Below are positions 51,480 through 60,706 of a stretch of 64,000 nucleotides of DNA, in pieces. Origin of the DNA: Dyella jiangningensis (lineage in GTDB: Bacteria > Pseudomonadota > Gammaproteobacteria > Xanthomonadales > Rhodanobacteraceae); contig NZ_NFZS01000001.1 in the NCBI RefSeq assembly GCF_003264855.1, positions 1,488,001 to 1,552,000 of the forward strand, read 5' to 3'. The translations under genes were made by a program, and so were the position numbers. Below the pieces are notes generated by a model. The model searched no databases, was not told the DNA's origin, and worked only from the letters and a program-made list of their open reading frames with translations. Position 1 is the stretch's first letter. The number at the start of each line of letters is the position of its first letter.

Positions 51480-52997
51480 TCACCGGCCATTGCCGGCGCT
51501 TACCGGCGGCTCGCCCACCGTCGGTGGCGGCAGGTTGCCCGCCAGTTCGCCCGTCGGGGTGATTTCCTCGATGTGCAGCTGGCCGAACAGGTTGGCCACA
51601 TTGAAGAAATGCCACGGATCGCCGTCGCCAGTATCCAGGGCGATGTGGCTGCTGTCGAAGTGGCGCAGGGCGGCGTCGAAGCTCTGCCAACGTCCGTTGA
51701 TCCAGGACTGCACCCAGGCATGGGGAACGAATACGCGCGAAGCGCCGGAGAAGCGGTCGGCATAGACCATGCCGGTCACCACCCGTGTCGGGATGTGCTC
51801 GGCGCGCGCCAGCGCAGCGAGCAGCACGGCGTATTCGGTGCAGTCGCCGTCATGGGTGCGCAGCACCTCCAGCGCCGAGGCGTAGCCCACGTCGAGCCCG
51901 TGCTGGGTGATGTAGTCGCTGACGAAGCTGCGCAGGCGGCGCATCTTCTGCAGGTCGTCCCGCGCGTCGCCCACCACCCGCTTGGCGAGGTCACGGATTT
52001 CCGGTGCATCCGATTGCACCCAGGCATTGGGCAGCGTGTCCTCGGCGGTCGGAGGCGCCTGGCCACCGGGCTGGGGATTGCCCACGTCGACCAGCCAGTT
52101 GCCGCGCCCCAGGTCGAGGACGTGCTGTTCGTCGGTGCCGATGATCGGTTGCGGACCGCCGGCTGGCGCGCGAACGCGGTAACGCAGGAACGAGCTGCGC
52201 AGATAGGCTGGCAGCAGCCGCGGCGAATCGACCATCGCGGCGCGGAACATGTCCATCTTCTGTACCGGCGCCATCGCGCACTTGCGGCTGCAGGCGAGCA
52301 TTTCCAGCTTTCGGCCCAGCATGTCGAGCATGCCCTTGCGGGCGTAGCCCTGGTCGTCCAGCCACAGGTCCATGGTCTGCGAGCCGCGGGGAGTCTTCAG
52401 CACCTGGCGCTGGTGGCTGAGGATCATGCTGCCTTCGGGCAGGGTCACCTTCTCGTTGCCGATCACCGTCATCGCCACCCGCGCGACGGCCTGGCTGGCC
52501 GGGTCGAACATGTCCATGGTGTAGTTCTCGCCCGGCTTGCCCGCGGCGTTGACGAGGGCAAGGCGCTGCCCTTCGCTGAGCATCGCGCCGGGCGGCCAGA
52601 CCAGCAGGGTCTGGCGTGCGTTGCCGTCGACGGTGGTGGTCACCGCGAAGTCGCCGCCGGGCTGGCGTTTGCCTTCCACGATGGTGTCGGTAGAGGACAG
52701 CGTGCTGCGAGCATAGAACTCCAGCGGCTCGCCCGCGCTGCTTTCCACGCTGCGGGTCAGCACGCCCAGCGGGATGCCGCTGCCGCTGCGATTGAGCTCG
52801 ATCACCAGGTCCTGCGTCGTGGTGACGACGTCGCCGACGCGCTCGTGCCGGATTTCCAGGTGGCCGATCTTGCGGCCGCCGAGAAGCACGGTCATCCAGG
52901 TCGTATCCGGCGACGCCACGGCCTCGGCCCGGGTGGTGCTCCAGGGGGAGGGGCACAACGACAACACCAGCAACAGCATGGCAGTCCGGTTGCGCAT
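51480..52997 (-). CDS. Exported transglutaminase-like protein
   Basis: A 505-residue protein with a signal peptide. The C-terminal transglutaminase-like core has the triad Cys in [18 protein letters not shown], His in [10 protein letters not shown] and Asp in FDAALRHF. The N-terminal 300 residues form a beta-rich domain. This core is found in bacterial peptidases and amidases rather than in protein cross-linkers, so the reaction is unknown. It is the first of three genes (transglutaminase, SPFH, RHH) in the same direction, 65 bases upstream of SPFH. Confidence 0.88.
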   Translation of the reverse strand: MRNRTAMLLLVLSLCPSPWSTTRAEAVASPDTTWMTVLLGGRKIGHLEIRHERVGDVVTTTQDLVIELNRSGSGIPLGVLTRSVESSAGEPLEFYARSTLSSTDTIVEGKRQPGGDFAVTTTVDGNARQTLLVWPPGAMLSEGQRLALVNAAGKPGENYTMDMFDPASQAVARVAMTVIGNEKVTLPEGSMILSHQRQVLKTPRGSQTMDLWLDDQGYARKGMLDMLGRKLEMLACSRKCAMAPVQKMDMFRAAMVDSPRLLPAYLRSSFLRYRVRAPAGGPQPIIGTDEQHVLDLGRGNWLVDVGNPQPGGQAPPTAEDTLPNAWVQSDAPEIRDLAKRVVGDARDDLQKMRRLRSFVSDYITQHGLDVGYASALEVLRTHDGDCTEYAVLLAALARAEHIPTRVVTGMVYADRFSGASRVFVPHAWVQSWINGRWQSFDAALRHFDSSHIALDTGDGDPWHFFNVANLFGQLHIEEITPTGELAGNLPPPTVGEPPVSAGNGR

Positions 52998-53144
52998 AGT
53001 CGTTCCGCGGGGACGGTGGCAATGACAGTCAATGCCGGTTCGAGGCGTTCGTCAATGGGACTTCCGGCAGGTCGCGACGAAGGTCGCCGCGAGTCCCGTC
53101 CAGGCCGCTTACAATGCGTGTTTGCCGCCCCGGAGAGAAACCGA

Positions 53145-54326
53145 ATGAAGCCGTTTGGCACGCCTTATTCCGACCGCGCCCTGCGCGTGCTGCTGCTGGG
53201 TTCGGGCGAACTCGGCAAGGAGGTGGCCATCGAGCTGCAGCGCTTTGCCGTGGAAGTGATCGCGGTGGACCGTTATGCAAATGCACCGGCGATGCAGGTG
53301 GCCCATCGCAGCCATGTGATCGACATGCTGGATGGCGCCGCGCTGCGCCAGCTGATCGAGGCGGAAAAGCCTGACCTGGTGGTGCCGGAAATCGAAGCCA
53401 TCCACACACCGACGCTGCTCGAACTGGAAAAAGGCGGCCTGCGCGTGATACCCACGGCCCGCGCCGCGTGGCTCACGATGGACCGCGAAGGCATCCGCCG
53501 TCTCGCCGCCGAAGAACTGAAGCTGCCGACCTCGCCTTACCGTTTCTGCGAGACCGAGGCCGAATATCGCGACGCCGCCGCTCAGATCGGCCTGCCGTTC
53601 GTGATCAAGCCCGTAATGAGCTCTTCCGGCAAGGGGCAGAGCGTGGTGCGCCATGAAGACGAGCTGCAGGCTGCCTGGGATTACGCCCAGTCCGGCGGGC
53701 GCGCCGGCAAGGGCAGGGTGATCGTCGAAGGCTTCGTCGATTTCGACTACGAGATCACCCTGCTGACCGTGCAGCACAAGGATGGCGCGAGTTTTTGCGC
53801 GCCCATCGGGCATCGCCAGGAGGACGGCGACTATCGCGAATCGTGGCAACCGCAGCCCATGAGCGATGCGGCCTTGGTCGAGGCGCAGCGCCAGGCTGCG
53901 GCGATCACGGGCGCACTCGGCGGATGGGGCGTGTTCGGCGTGGAATTCTTCGTCAAGGGTCACCACGTGATCTTCTCGGAGGTGAGCCCGCGCCCGCACG
54001 ACACTGGTCTGGTGACCCTGATTTCGCAGGATCTCTCCGAGTTCGCACTGCATGCACGCGCCATTCTCGGCCTGCCGATTCCGGCCATTCGCCAACTGGG
54101 CCCATCGGCATCCTGCGCCGTGCTGGTGGAAGGCGATGGCGACGCGCCGCGCTATCTCAACGTGGCGGAGGCGTTGAGCCAGCCCGATACGCAGCTGCGC
54201 ATCTTCGGCAAACCCACGGTCAAGGGACGCCGACGCATGGCGGTCACGCTCGCGCGCGATGAAGACATCGAAACGGCCAAGGCCAAGGCGATCGCGGCGG
54301 CGAACATGCTGCGCGTGGAGCTGTGA
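53145..54326 (+). CDS. purT: Formate-dependent phosphoribosylglycinamide formyltransferase (PurT)
   Basis: A 393-residue ATP-grasp enzyme. The preATP-grasp part starts [20 protein letters not shown], and the ATP-binding loops are [12 protein letters not shown] and [14 protein letters not shown]. The metal and phosphate sites lie in [20 protein letters not shown]. PurT forms formyl-GAR from formate and ATP in purine synthesis. CGGAGAG precedes the ATG at 53145. The frame stays open far upstream (to 51432), but that part is the antisense of the transglutaminase gene and is not coding. Confidence 0.96.
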   Translation: MKPFGTPYSDRALRVLLLGSGELGKEVAIELQRFAVEVIAVDRYANAPAMQVAHRSHVIDMLDGAALRQLIEAEKPDLVVPEIEAIHTPTLLELEKGGLRVIPTARAAWLTMDREGIRRLAAEELKLPTSPYRFCETEAEYRDAAAQIGLPFVIKPVMSSSGKGQSVVRHEDELQAAWDYAQSGGRAGKGRVIVEGFVDFDYEITLLTVQHKDGASFCAPIGHRQEDGDYRESWQPQPMSDAALVEAQRQAAAITGALGGWGVFGVEFFVKGHHVIFSEVSPRPHDTGLVTLISQDLSEFALHARAILGLPIPAIRQLGPSASCAVLVEGDGDAPRYLNVAEALSQPDTQLRIFGKPTVKGRRRMAVTLARDEDIETAKAKAIAAANMLRVEL

Positions 54327-54485
54327 CGCTTCCCTTTCGCGCGCTTTGAGGAGAGGATCGGAAGCGGACACCAGCGCCGGCCGTCGCGGATGCCAGCATT
54401 CCGATGAAGCCCTTGCTTGGCAGAGTCCACTTCCCGCGTTCGCCCGAGGGAAGTGGACAAACAACGATCACAACCGGAGGCAATG

Positions 54486-56006
54486 ATGGAACCGTCGGGA
54501 TTTGCGCGCTGGCTGGTCGTGGTGGTCGAAACCTTCGCCGCCCTGTTCCTGCTGCTGCTCGTGCTGCTGGCCGTCGTCGTCATGGTGGTGTGGTTCGTGG
54601 ACCGTCACCAGACCGGCAACTCGGTGTTGCGCAATTATCCGGTCATCGGCCACTTCCGTTACTGGTTCCTGCACCTCGGTGAGTTCTTTCGCCAGTACCT
54701 GTACTCCAGCGATCGCGAGGAACTGCCGTTCAATCGTGCGCAGCGCATGTGGGTCTATCGCGCGGCCAAGAACGTCGACAACACCAACGCGTTCGGTTCC
54801 ACCCGCGACCTGCGTGGCGAAGGCGTGCCGTTCTTCGTCAATGCGCCATTTCCCGCGCTGGGAGACCGGAAGCTCGAACCGCGTCCGGTGACCCTCGGGC
54901 CGTATGCGCGTGAGCCTTACCAGCACGCGGCGTTCTTCAACATCTCGGCGATGAGCTTCGGCGCGCTCTCCGCGCCAGCGGTGCGCGCGCTGTCGCGTGG
55001 CGCGGCCAAGGCGGGCATCTGGATGGACACGGGCGAGGGTGGTCTCGCGCCTTATCACCTGGAAGGCGGCTGCGACATCATCTTCGAGATCGGCACGGCC
55101 AAGTACGGCGTGCGCACGCCGGACGGCAAGCTCGATGACGAGAAGCTGCTGGCGATTTGCGCGCACAAGCAGGTGAAGATGGTCAGCATCAAGCTCGGCC
55201 AGGGCGCCAAGCCCGGCATGGGCGGCCTGCTGCCGGCGGCGAAGGTGACGCCGGAAATCGCGGAAATCCGGGGCATTCCGGTGGGACAGGATTCGCAGAG
55301 TCCCAACCGCCATCTCGACATTGGCAACGTGACGGAGCTGATGGATGCGATTCGCCACATCCGCGAGCTCACCGGCAAGCCGGTCGGCTTCAAGGCTGTC
55401 TTCGGCGGTGTCGACTGGATCGCGGAGCTGTGCGAGGAAGTGCACAGGCGCGGCATCGAAAGCGCGCCCGACTTCATCATCGTCGACGGCTCCGAAGGCG
55501 GCACCGGCGCGGCGCCTCAGACCCTGATGGAAGGCGTGGGCCTGCCGTTGCACGAGGCCTTGCCGATGCTGGTGGACATGCTGATCGTGAAAGGCTTGCG
55601 CGAACGCATCAAGGTGATCTGCTCGGGCAAATGCATCACCGCGTACGACGTGGCATGGGCACTGTCGATGGGCGCGGACTTCGTCAATTCCGCACGCGGC
55701 TTCATGCTGGCGCTGGGCTGTATCCAGTCGCTGCAATGCAATCGCAATACGTGCCCCACCGGCATCACCACGCAGAACCCGAAACTGCAGCGCGGCCTGG
55801 TGGTCGCCGACAAGGGCGAACGCGTGGCGCACTACGCCACCAACGTGATGCACGAGGTGGGCATCATCGCGCACAGCTGCGGCGTGGAAGAGCCACGGCA
55901 ACTCGATCGCACGCACTGCCGCGTGGTGGGTGACGACGGCATTTCCGTGCCATTGGTCAAGCTGCATCCGTATCCCGTCATGCCGCAGGCCGCCGTCAAC
56001 TCCTGA
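54486..56006 (+). CDS. FMN-binding glutamate synthase-like protein
   Basis: About 506 residues. GGAGG lies five bases before 54486 and two before the alternative 54483. An N-terminal membrane helix (residues 12-38) is followed by a domain like the FMN/iron-sulfur half of the large subunit of glutamate synthase: MSFGALSAPAVRALSRGA, SIKLGQGAKPGMGGLLPA, VDGSEGGTGAAPQT and a Cys-containing NRNTCPTGITTQNP. There is no glutaminase part. Such single-domain proteins are common in proteobacteria; the reaction is unproven. Confidence 0.9.
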   Translation: MEPSGFARWLVVVVETFAALFLLLLVLLAVVVMVVWFVDRHQTGNSVLRNYPVIGHFRYWFLHLGEFFRQYLYSSDREELPFNRAQRMWVYRAAKNVDNTNAFGSTRDLRGEGVPFFVNAPFPALGDRKLEPRPVTLGPYAREPYQHAAFFNISAMSFGALSAPAVRALSRGAAKAGIWMDTGEGGLAPYHLEGGCDIIFEIGTAKYGVRTPDGKLDDEKLLAICAHKQVKMVSIKLGQGAKPGMGGLLPAAKVTPEIAEIRGIPVGQDSQSPNRHLDIGNVTELMDAIRHIRELTGKPVGFKAVFGGVDWIAELCEEVHRRGIESAPDFIIVDGSEGGTGAAPQTLMEGVGLPLHEALPMLVDMLIVKGLRERIKVICSGKCITAYDVAWALSMGADFVNSARGFMLALGCIQSLQCNRNTCPTGITTQNPKLQRGLVVADKGERVAHYATNVMHEVGIIAHSCGVEEPRQLDRTHCRVVGDDGISVPLVKLHPYPVMPQAAVNS

Positions 56007-56140
56007 GGCGTCACAGCTGACTGATCCAGGTCACCCGTCTATCACGGCGGGGACGGCATCTTGAGGCAGCCATCGCGCAGCCACGCCGAATCGCATGATG
56101 CGACGGTCAGCTGCGCTCCATGACCTCAAGGAGATTGCTC

Positions 56141-57178
56141 ATGGCACCGAAGACCATGAAGGCCGCCGTCGCGCACCGCTTCGGCGAACCACTGCGTATC
56201 GAGGAAGTGCCCGTGCCCACGCCTGGGCGCGGCGAAGTGCTGGTAAAGATCGTCAGCAGCGGCGTCTGTCACACCGATGTGCATGCGGTGGATGGCGATT
56301 GGCCGGTAAAACCGCAACCACCTTTCATTCCCGGCCATGAAGGCGTCGGCGTGGTAGTCGCGTTGGGCGATGCCGTGGACAGCCTGAAGGTCGGCGACCC
56401 GGTGGGTATCGCCTGGCTGCACGACGCGTGCGGGCATTGCGAATACTGCATCACCGGCTGGGAAACGCTGTGCGAGGCACAGCACGACAGCGGTTACAGC
56501 GTGAACGGCAGTTTTGCCGAGTACGCGATCGGCCATGCCGCCTACGTGGCGCGACTGCCGAAGGACATCGACTACGCCGCGATGGCGCCCATCCTCTGCG
56601 CGGGAGTGACGACCTACAAGGGCATTCGCGAGACCGAGGCGCGTCCGGGCGAATGGATCGCCATTTCAGGCATCGGCGGACTTGGCCATCTGGCCATCCA
56701 GTACGCGACCGCGATGGGCCTGAACGTCGTGGCGGTGGATGTGGCCGAAGAGAAGCTCGACCTCGCACGCAAGCTTGGCGCCTCCGCGACGGTCGATGCA
56801 CGCAGTCCGCAAGCAGTCGAAGAAGTACTGGATGCCACCGGCGGTGGTGCGCACGGTGTGCTGGTCACGGCGGTGTCGCCGAAGGCGTTCTCGCAGGCGC
56901 TCAGCTTCACGCGTCGCCGCGGCACCATGAGCCTGGTCGGCTTGCCGCCGGGCGATTTCGCCACGCCGATTTTCGATGTCGTGCTCAAGCGCCTCACCAT
57001 CCGCGGCTCCATCGTCGGCACGCGCAAGGACCTGGCCGAGGCCGTCGCCTTCGCCGCCGAAGGCAAGGTGGTACCGACGATCGAGCGACGGAAGCTGGAG
57101 GACGTGAACGACGTGCTGCAAGGGCTGCGCGAAGGGCATATCCAGGGACGCGTGGTGCTCGACATCGGCACGCCGTAA
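56141..57178 (+). CDS. adhP: Zinc-dependent alcohol dehydrogenase (AdhP type)
   Basis: A 345-residue medium-chain dehydrogenase. AAGGAG precedes the ATG at 56141. The catalytic zinc ligands are Cys in VCHTDVH and His in PGHEGVGVV, and the structural zinc Cys cluster is CGHCEYCITGWETLC. The NAD motif is GIGGLGHLA, with VDVAEEKL after it. This matches AdhP, which oxidises ethanol and other short alcohols with NAD. Cytoplasmic. It is followed by a REP pair. Confidence 0.94.
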   Translation: MAPKTMKAAVAHRFGEPLRIEEVPVPTPGRGEVLVKIVSSGVCHTDVHAVDGDWPVKPQPPFIPGHEGVGVVVALGDAVDSLKVGDPVGIAWLHDACGHCEYCITGWETLCEAQHDSGYSVNGSFAEYAIGHAAYVARLPKDIDYAAMAPILCAGVTTYKGIRETEARPGEWIAISGIGGLGHLAIQYATAMGLNVVAVDVAEEKLDLARKLGASATVDARSPQAVEEVLDATGGGAHGVLVTAVSPKAFSQALSFTRRRGTMSLVGLPPGDFATPIFDVVLKRLTIRGSIVGTRKDLAEAVAFAAEGKVVPTIERRKLEDVNDVLQGLREGHIQGRVVLDIGTP

Positions 57179-57189
57179 GTCACCCTGAT

Positions 57190-57306
57190 GGAGCGCACCC
57201 TGTGCGCGATCAACGCAACATGTGTGCTGCATGATGCGCTGGCGAAAGCCCGACACTGCGGCGACTGCATGGCGCCGCGGTCGCGCACTGGGTGCGCTCC
57301 TACAGG
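57190..57306. repeat. GTAG-type REP pair, spaced
   Basis: GGAGCGCACCCTGTGCGCGA starts at 57190 and the inverted GCGCACTGGGTGCGCTCCTAC ends near 57303, about 65 bases apart. It occupies the gap between the convergent alcohol dehydrogenase and bpt genes. Confidence 0.75.
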
Positions 57307-57326
57307 GGTTGGCGGGATCGCCGGAG

Positions 57327-58037
57327 TTAGCTCTCCGGCATCTCCACCCAGCCTTCGCTGGTGCGGATCTGCAGCGGGCGGAAGCGCCGCTTGTAGTCCA
57401 TCTTCGGGTGGCCGGCGATCCAGAAACCCAGGTACACCCACGGCAGCCCACGGCGCTTGGCCAGAGCCAGCTGCTGCAGGATGGCGTAGGTGCCGAGGCC
57501 ACGAACGGTTTCGTCCGGGTCGTAGAAGGTGTAGACCGCCGACAGGCCTTGTAGGCAAAGATCGGTCACGGCGACACCGAGCAGGCGCGAGCCGTGGCGG
57601 AACTCCAGGAATAGCGTGGGACTCCACGGCGCCGTCAGGAAACGTCGGAAATCGCTGGCGTCCGCCTCGTCCATGCCGCCGCCGGGATGTCGCTGGCGCA
57701 GGTAGCGCTCGTACAGGGCATGCCGCTCGGTGTTGTAGCCGGCCATCGACTCGACGACCTGCAGGTCTTCATTGCGGCGGAGACAGCGTCGCTGCGAGCG
57801 GTCCGGCGCGAAGTGCGCCACGTCGATGCGGCAGGGCGTGCAGGCGCGGCAGTTGCTGCAATAGGGGTAGTACAGATGCCCGCCGGCGCGACGGAAGCCG
57901 CGCTCCAGCGCCGGACCGTACAACTGGTCCAGCTGCGGTGCCGCCGGATCGATCACGAGGTTCTGTGCCGTGCGCTCGGCAAAGTAGCCGCAGGTGTGCG
58001 GCAGCGTTTGGAATAGGCGGACACGATCAGAGCGCAT
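57327..58037 (-). CDS. bpt: Aspartate/glutamate leucyltransferase Bpt (N-end rule)
   Basis: A 236-residue protein. The Cys-rich motif YYPYCSNCRACTPCRIDV and the C-terminal GHPKMDYKRRFRPLQI are specific to the ATE1/Bpt family. Bacterial Bpt adds leucine from Leu-tRNA to proteins with N-terminal Asp or Glu, marking them for ClpAP. Length and motifs match other gammaproteobacterial Bpt. Cytoplasmic. Its start is the ATG at 58037. Confidence 0.96.
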   Translation of the reverse strand: MRSDRVRLFQTLPHTCGYFAERTAQNLVIDPAAPQLDQLYGPALERGFRRAGGHLYYPYCSNCRACTPCRIDVAHFAPDRSQRRCLRRNEDLQVVESMAGYNTERHALYERYLRQRHPGGGMDEADASDFRRFLTAPWSPTLFLEFRHGSRLLGVAVTDLCLQGLSAVYTFYDPDETVRGLGTYAILQQLALAKRRGLPWVYLGFWIAGHPKMDYKRRFRPLQIRTSEGWVEMPES

Positions 58038-58138
58038 GCACCGATTCTATGTCCGGTCAGCCCTGTCATGTGAGTAGGAAAATGCCGATAGATGAGGTCA
58101 GCGTGACCAATCAGGCTGTCGGTTCAGGCTGAGACCGT

Positions 58139-58531
58139 TCAGATCACGCCCATATAACGCAACATGAGGACGACGAAGGCACCCGCCATCGCCAGCATGA
58201 CAATGCGGCGAACGCGGGTGGCGACGCTCTGGCGACGCCCTTCCGGGGTGGGATTGCGGGCCAGGGCCAGTTCCTCGCCGTGGCGCACCACCGGCTCGAT
58301 CCCCAGCTCCTTCAGCAGTGCGCGGGCACGGGTGTAGTCATCCGCGCGGGTCACCCAGACCTGGGCCCAGTTGTCCCGGTTTTCGTTGCGCTGCGAGTAG
58401 CTGAAGCGCTGGTACGTGGGCCGGTTGTAGTTGGAACGGTTCTCGATGGTGCATTCGATGCCCTGCTCGGTCAGCAGCGCGGCGACGCGATCGATATTGT
58501 CCTGGCGGGGAGAGGTATAGAGCTGACGCAT
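58139..58531 (-). CDS. DUF2007-like protein with C-terminal membrane helix
   Basis: A 130-residue protein. The first 80 residues form a DUF2007-like domain: RQLYTSPRQDNIDRVAALLTEQGIECTIENR, then a VWVTRADDYTRARALLKELG stretch. A single hydrophobic segment (VMLAMAGAFVVLMLRY, near 112-127) anchors it at the C-terminus. The family is often labelled signal-transducing or pathogenicity-like, with no proven role. It lies upstream of bpt on the same strand, 101 bases away. Confidence 0.8.
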   Translation of the reverse strand: MRQLYTSPRQDNIDRVAALLTEQGIECTIENRSNYNRPTYQRFSYSQRNENRDNWAQVWVTRADDYTRARALLKELGIEPVVRHGEELALARNPTPEGRRQSVATRVRRIVMLAMAGAFVVLMLRYMGVI

Positions 58532-58624
58532 GGAGAAAACCCTGGTTTGCCGTCCGGAGCCGAGCCGGCCGATCAGCGGGCGACATGACGCCCGTTCCCG
58601 ATTTTACTACGGGGTCCTGGGCCC

Positions 58625-59488
58625 TCAGCCGCGAAGTCGGATCAGGCCTTCCTGGGCGGTAGAGGCCACCAGGCGGCCTTCGCGGGTGAAGATCTGGCCG
58701 CGAGCCAGCCCGCGGGCGCCTTGCGCCGTCGGGCTGTCGAAGGAGTACAACAGCCATTCGTCGGCACGGAACGGCCGGTGGAACCACAACGCATGGTCCA
58801 GGCTCGCCATCTGCACGTTGTGCGTGTAATAGGAAATGCCGTGCGGCAGGGTGGCCGTGCCGATCAGGTTGAAATCCGAGGCGTAGGCCAGCAGCGAGCG
58901 GTGCAACTCCGGCGAATCGCCGACCGGCGCCGTCAGGCGGAACCAGATGTGCTGGAACGGCGGACGCTTGACCGGATGCAGCTTGTCCTGCGGCCACACA
59001 TGGCGGAATTCGAACGGTGCATCGACGCCCAGCCAGCGCTGCAGCTTCTCCGGCAGCTTGGCCAGGCGATCCGGCGGCAGCGGTTGCATCGGCTCGATGT
59101 CCTCCGGCATGGGGACTTCGGGCATCGACGACTGGTGTTCGAAACCGGTCTCCGGCACCTGGAACGAGATCGAGCCGTTCAGGATGGGCTGGCCGTGCTG
59201 GATCGCCACCACGCGGCGCGAGGAGAACGTGCCGCCGTCGCGCGTGCGCTCCACGCTGTAGACGATGGGCGCGTTGATGTCGCCCGCGCGCAGGAAATAG
59301 GCGTGCAGCGAGTGCGCCTCACGCGGCGTTTCCACCGTGCGCTGGGCGGCCGACAGGGCCTGGCCAAGCACCTGCCCACCGAAGACGAAGTGCGTGCCGA
59401 TGTCACGGCTCTGGCCGCGGAACAGGTTGTCCTCAAGTCGCTCGAGTTCGAGCAGATCGACCAGTTCTCGGACGTTGGTTTCCGTCAT
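58625..59488 (-). CDS. tesB: Acyl-CoA thioesterase II (TesB)
   Basis: A 287-residue protein with two hotdog folds. The pattern ELVDLLELERLEDNLFRGQS at the start, FVFGGQVLGQALSAAQ, YFLRAGDINAPI, DHALWFHRPFRADEWLLY and QIFTREGRLVASTAQEGLIR are all family features, including the catalytic Asp, Thr/Ser and Gln region. It hydrolyses medium and long acyl-CoA to free fatty acid and CoA. Cytoplasmic. Confidence 0.96.
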   Translation of the reverse strand: MTETNVRELVDLLELERLEDNLFRGQSRDIGTHFVFGGQVLGQALSAAQRTVETPREAHSLHAYFLRAGDINAPIVYSVERTRDGGTFSSRRVVAIQHGQPILNGSISFQVPETGFEHQSSMPEVPMPEDIEPMQPLPPDRLAKLPEKLQRWLGVDAPFEFRHVWPQDKLHPVKRPPFQHIWFRLTAPVGDSPELHRSLLAYASDFNLIGTATLPHGISYYTHNVQMASLDHALWFHRPFRADEWLLYSFDSPTAQGARGLARGQIFTREGRLVASTAQEGLIRLRG

Positions 59489-59533
59489 GGGGCACTCGGG
59501 GGCGAAAGTTAGCGGGCGATTATAGCCGGGGCG

Positions 59534-60094
59534 TCAGTGCCCGGCTCCGGTGCGTTCCAGGCCGCTGCGTTCCAGCACCTCGTTCCACGGGAACAGCGGG
59601 CCCGGGTCCAGCTTGCGCGCCACCTCGACAGACGGATCGTCGGAAGCGGGCAGTCGGGCCGTGTCCAGGTCCTCATGGCCGGCGATCTGGCGCAGGTTCG
59701 GGTGGGCCTCGCGCAACTGGTCCAGCAGGGCATGCAGGGCCTCGAGCTGGGCAGCCGGATAAGGCTCGGTCATGGTCTGGTTGCGTGAATCCCACCAGTG
59801 CGGGTAACGCCCGAGGTTCACCAGCTCGATGCCGATGGAATGGGGGTTGTGCCCGCGCACGTGGTTCGCCACCCGGGTGGTGGGCACATAGCAGTAAATG
59901 CTGCCGTCGCGGTCGATGTAATAGTGGCCGCTGGCGCCGGTACCCCGGTCTTCGTACAGCACGCGTTCGCCGTATTCACGGGCCATGGCAAGGTCGGGCA
60001 GCTCGGTGCAATGGATCACCACCACTTCCACGGCCTCGGGGGGACGCTCGGGCAGCAGGTGGACGTAGGGCAGGGGCTGGTCGATGACGGTCAT
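59534..60094 (-). CDS. AmpD-like N-acetylmuramoyl-L-alanine amidase
   Basis: A 186-residue amidase_2 domain protein with no signal peptide. The zinc ligands are His in VVIHCTE, His in IAGHEDLD and a late Asp in RKLDPGPLFPW (with the conserved Lys before it). HNPHSIGIELVNLG carries the catalytic Glu. Cytoplasmic AmpD cleaves anhydro-muropeptides in cell-wall recycling, so a similar job is likely, although paralogs can be periplasmic. The start at 60094 is divergent from the hydrolase gene. Confidence 0.9.
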   Translation of the reverse strand: MTVIDQPLPYVHLLPERPPEAVEVVVIHCTELPDLAMAREYGERVLYEDRGTGASGHYYIDRDGSIYCYVPTTRVANHVRGHNPHSIGIELVNLGRYPHWWDSRNQTMTEPYPAAQLEALHALLDQLREAHPNLRQIAGHEDLDTARLPASDDPSVEVARKLDPGPLFPWNEVLERSGLERTGAGH

Positions 60095-60178
60095 GGACGT
60101 GAAGTCTCGCACGGTGGCCGATGGCCCGGAACCGCGCCTGTTACGATGCACGGCTTGATGCAGTTTTCGGAGACCGCG

Positions 60179-60706
60179 ATGGGCGGCCAGATCATTCTTT
60201 CGCACGGCTCGGACTCGGGCCCGGATGCCACCAAGGTCAGCGTGCTGGCCGCTTTCGCGGAATCCCTTGGCTGGACCACCCAGCGACCCGACTATCGCGA
60301 GGAAGACAGGCGTGGCTACGCGGGCTCGATCGATCCGCGCGTGGCGCGCCTGATCGCCGCCGTCGATATGCTGGACCGGCCGCCCGTGCTGGTGGGTTCG
60401 AGCATGGGCTCGTTCGTGTCGGGCCTGGCGTCGTTGCAGCGGCCGGTGGCCGGCTTGTTCCTGCTGGCTACGCCCAGCGACATCCCGGGTTATCGCCAGG
60501 CGTTCGATCTGCGCGCCGGCGTGCCGACGCTGCTCTACCACGGCTGGCAGGACGACATCTGCCCCCCCGAAGGCGTGCTCGCCTTTGCCCAGCGCAAGCG
60601 GCTGCCGCTGGTGGTGGTCGATGACGATCATCGATTGAGCGCGAGCGTGGACCACATCGTCGGACAGTTCCGCCTGTTCCTCGAAACCGTGGCGGCTTCG
60701 GCATGA
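60179..60706 (+). CDS. Small alpha/beta hydrolase
   Basis: A 175-residue protein. CGGAGA lies upstream of the ATG at 60179. It is a compact alpha/beta hydrolase with ILSHGSDSGPDA at the start, the nucleophile elbow VGSSMGSF (Ser), an Asp in GWQDDICPP and a late His in DDDHRLS. The short length and lack of a cap suggest a broad carboxylesterase. The stop overlaps rlmKL by ATGA, so the two are coupled. Confidence 0.85.
   Translation: MGGQIILSHGSDSGPDATKVSVLAAFAESLGWTTQRPDYREEDRRGYAGSIDPRVARLIAAVDMLDRPPVLVGSSMGSFVSGLASLQRPVAGLFLLATPSDIPGYRQAFDLRAGVPTLLYHGWQDDICPPEGVLAFAQRKRLPLVVVDDDHRLSASVDHIVGQFRLFLETVAASA

Noticed and set aside
51432-53144. Long open frame extending purT upstream by about 570 residues
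   Set aside because: It is the antisense of the transglutaminase gene. PurT length, ribosome site and N-terminal motif all fit the start at 53145.
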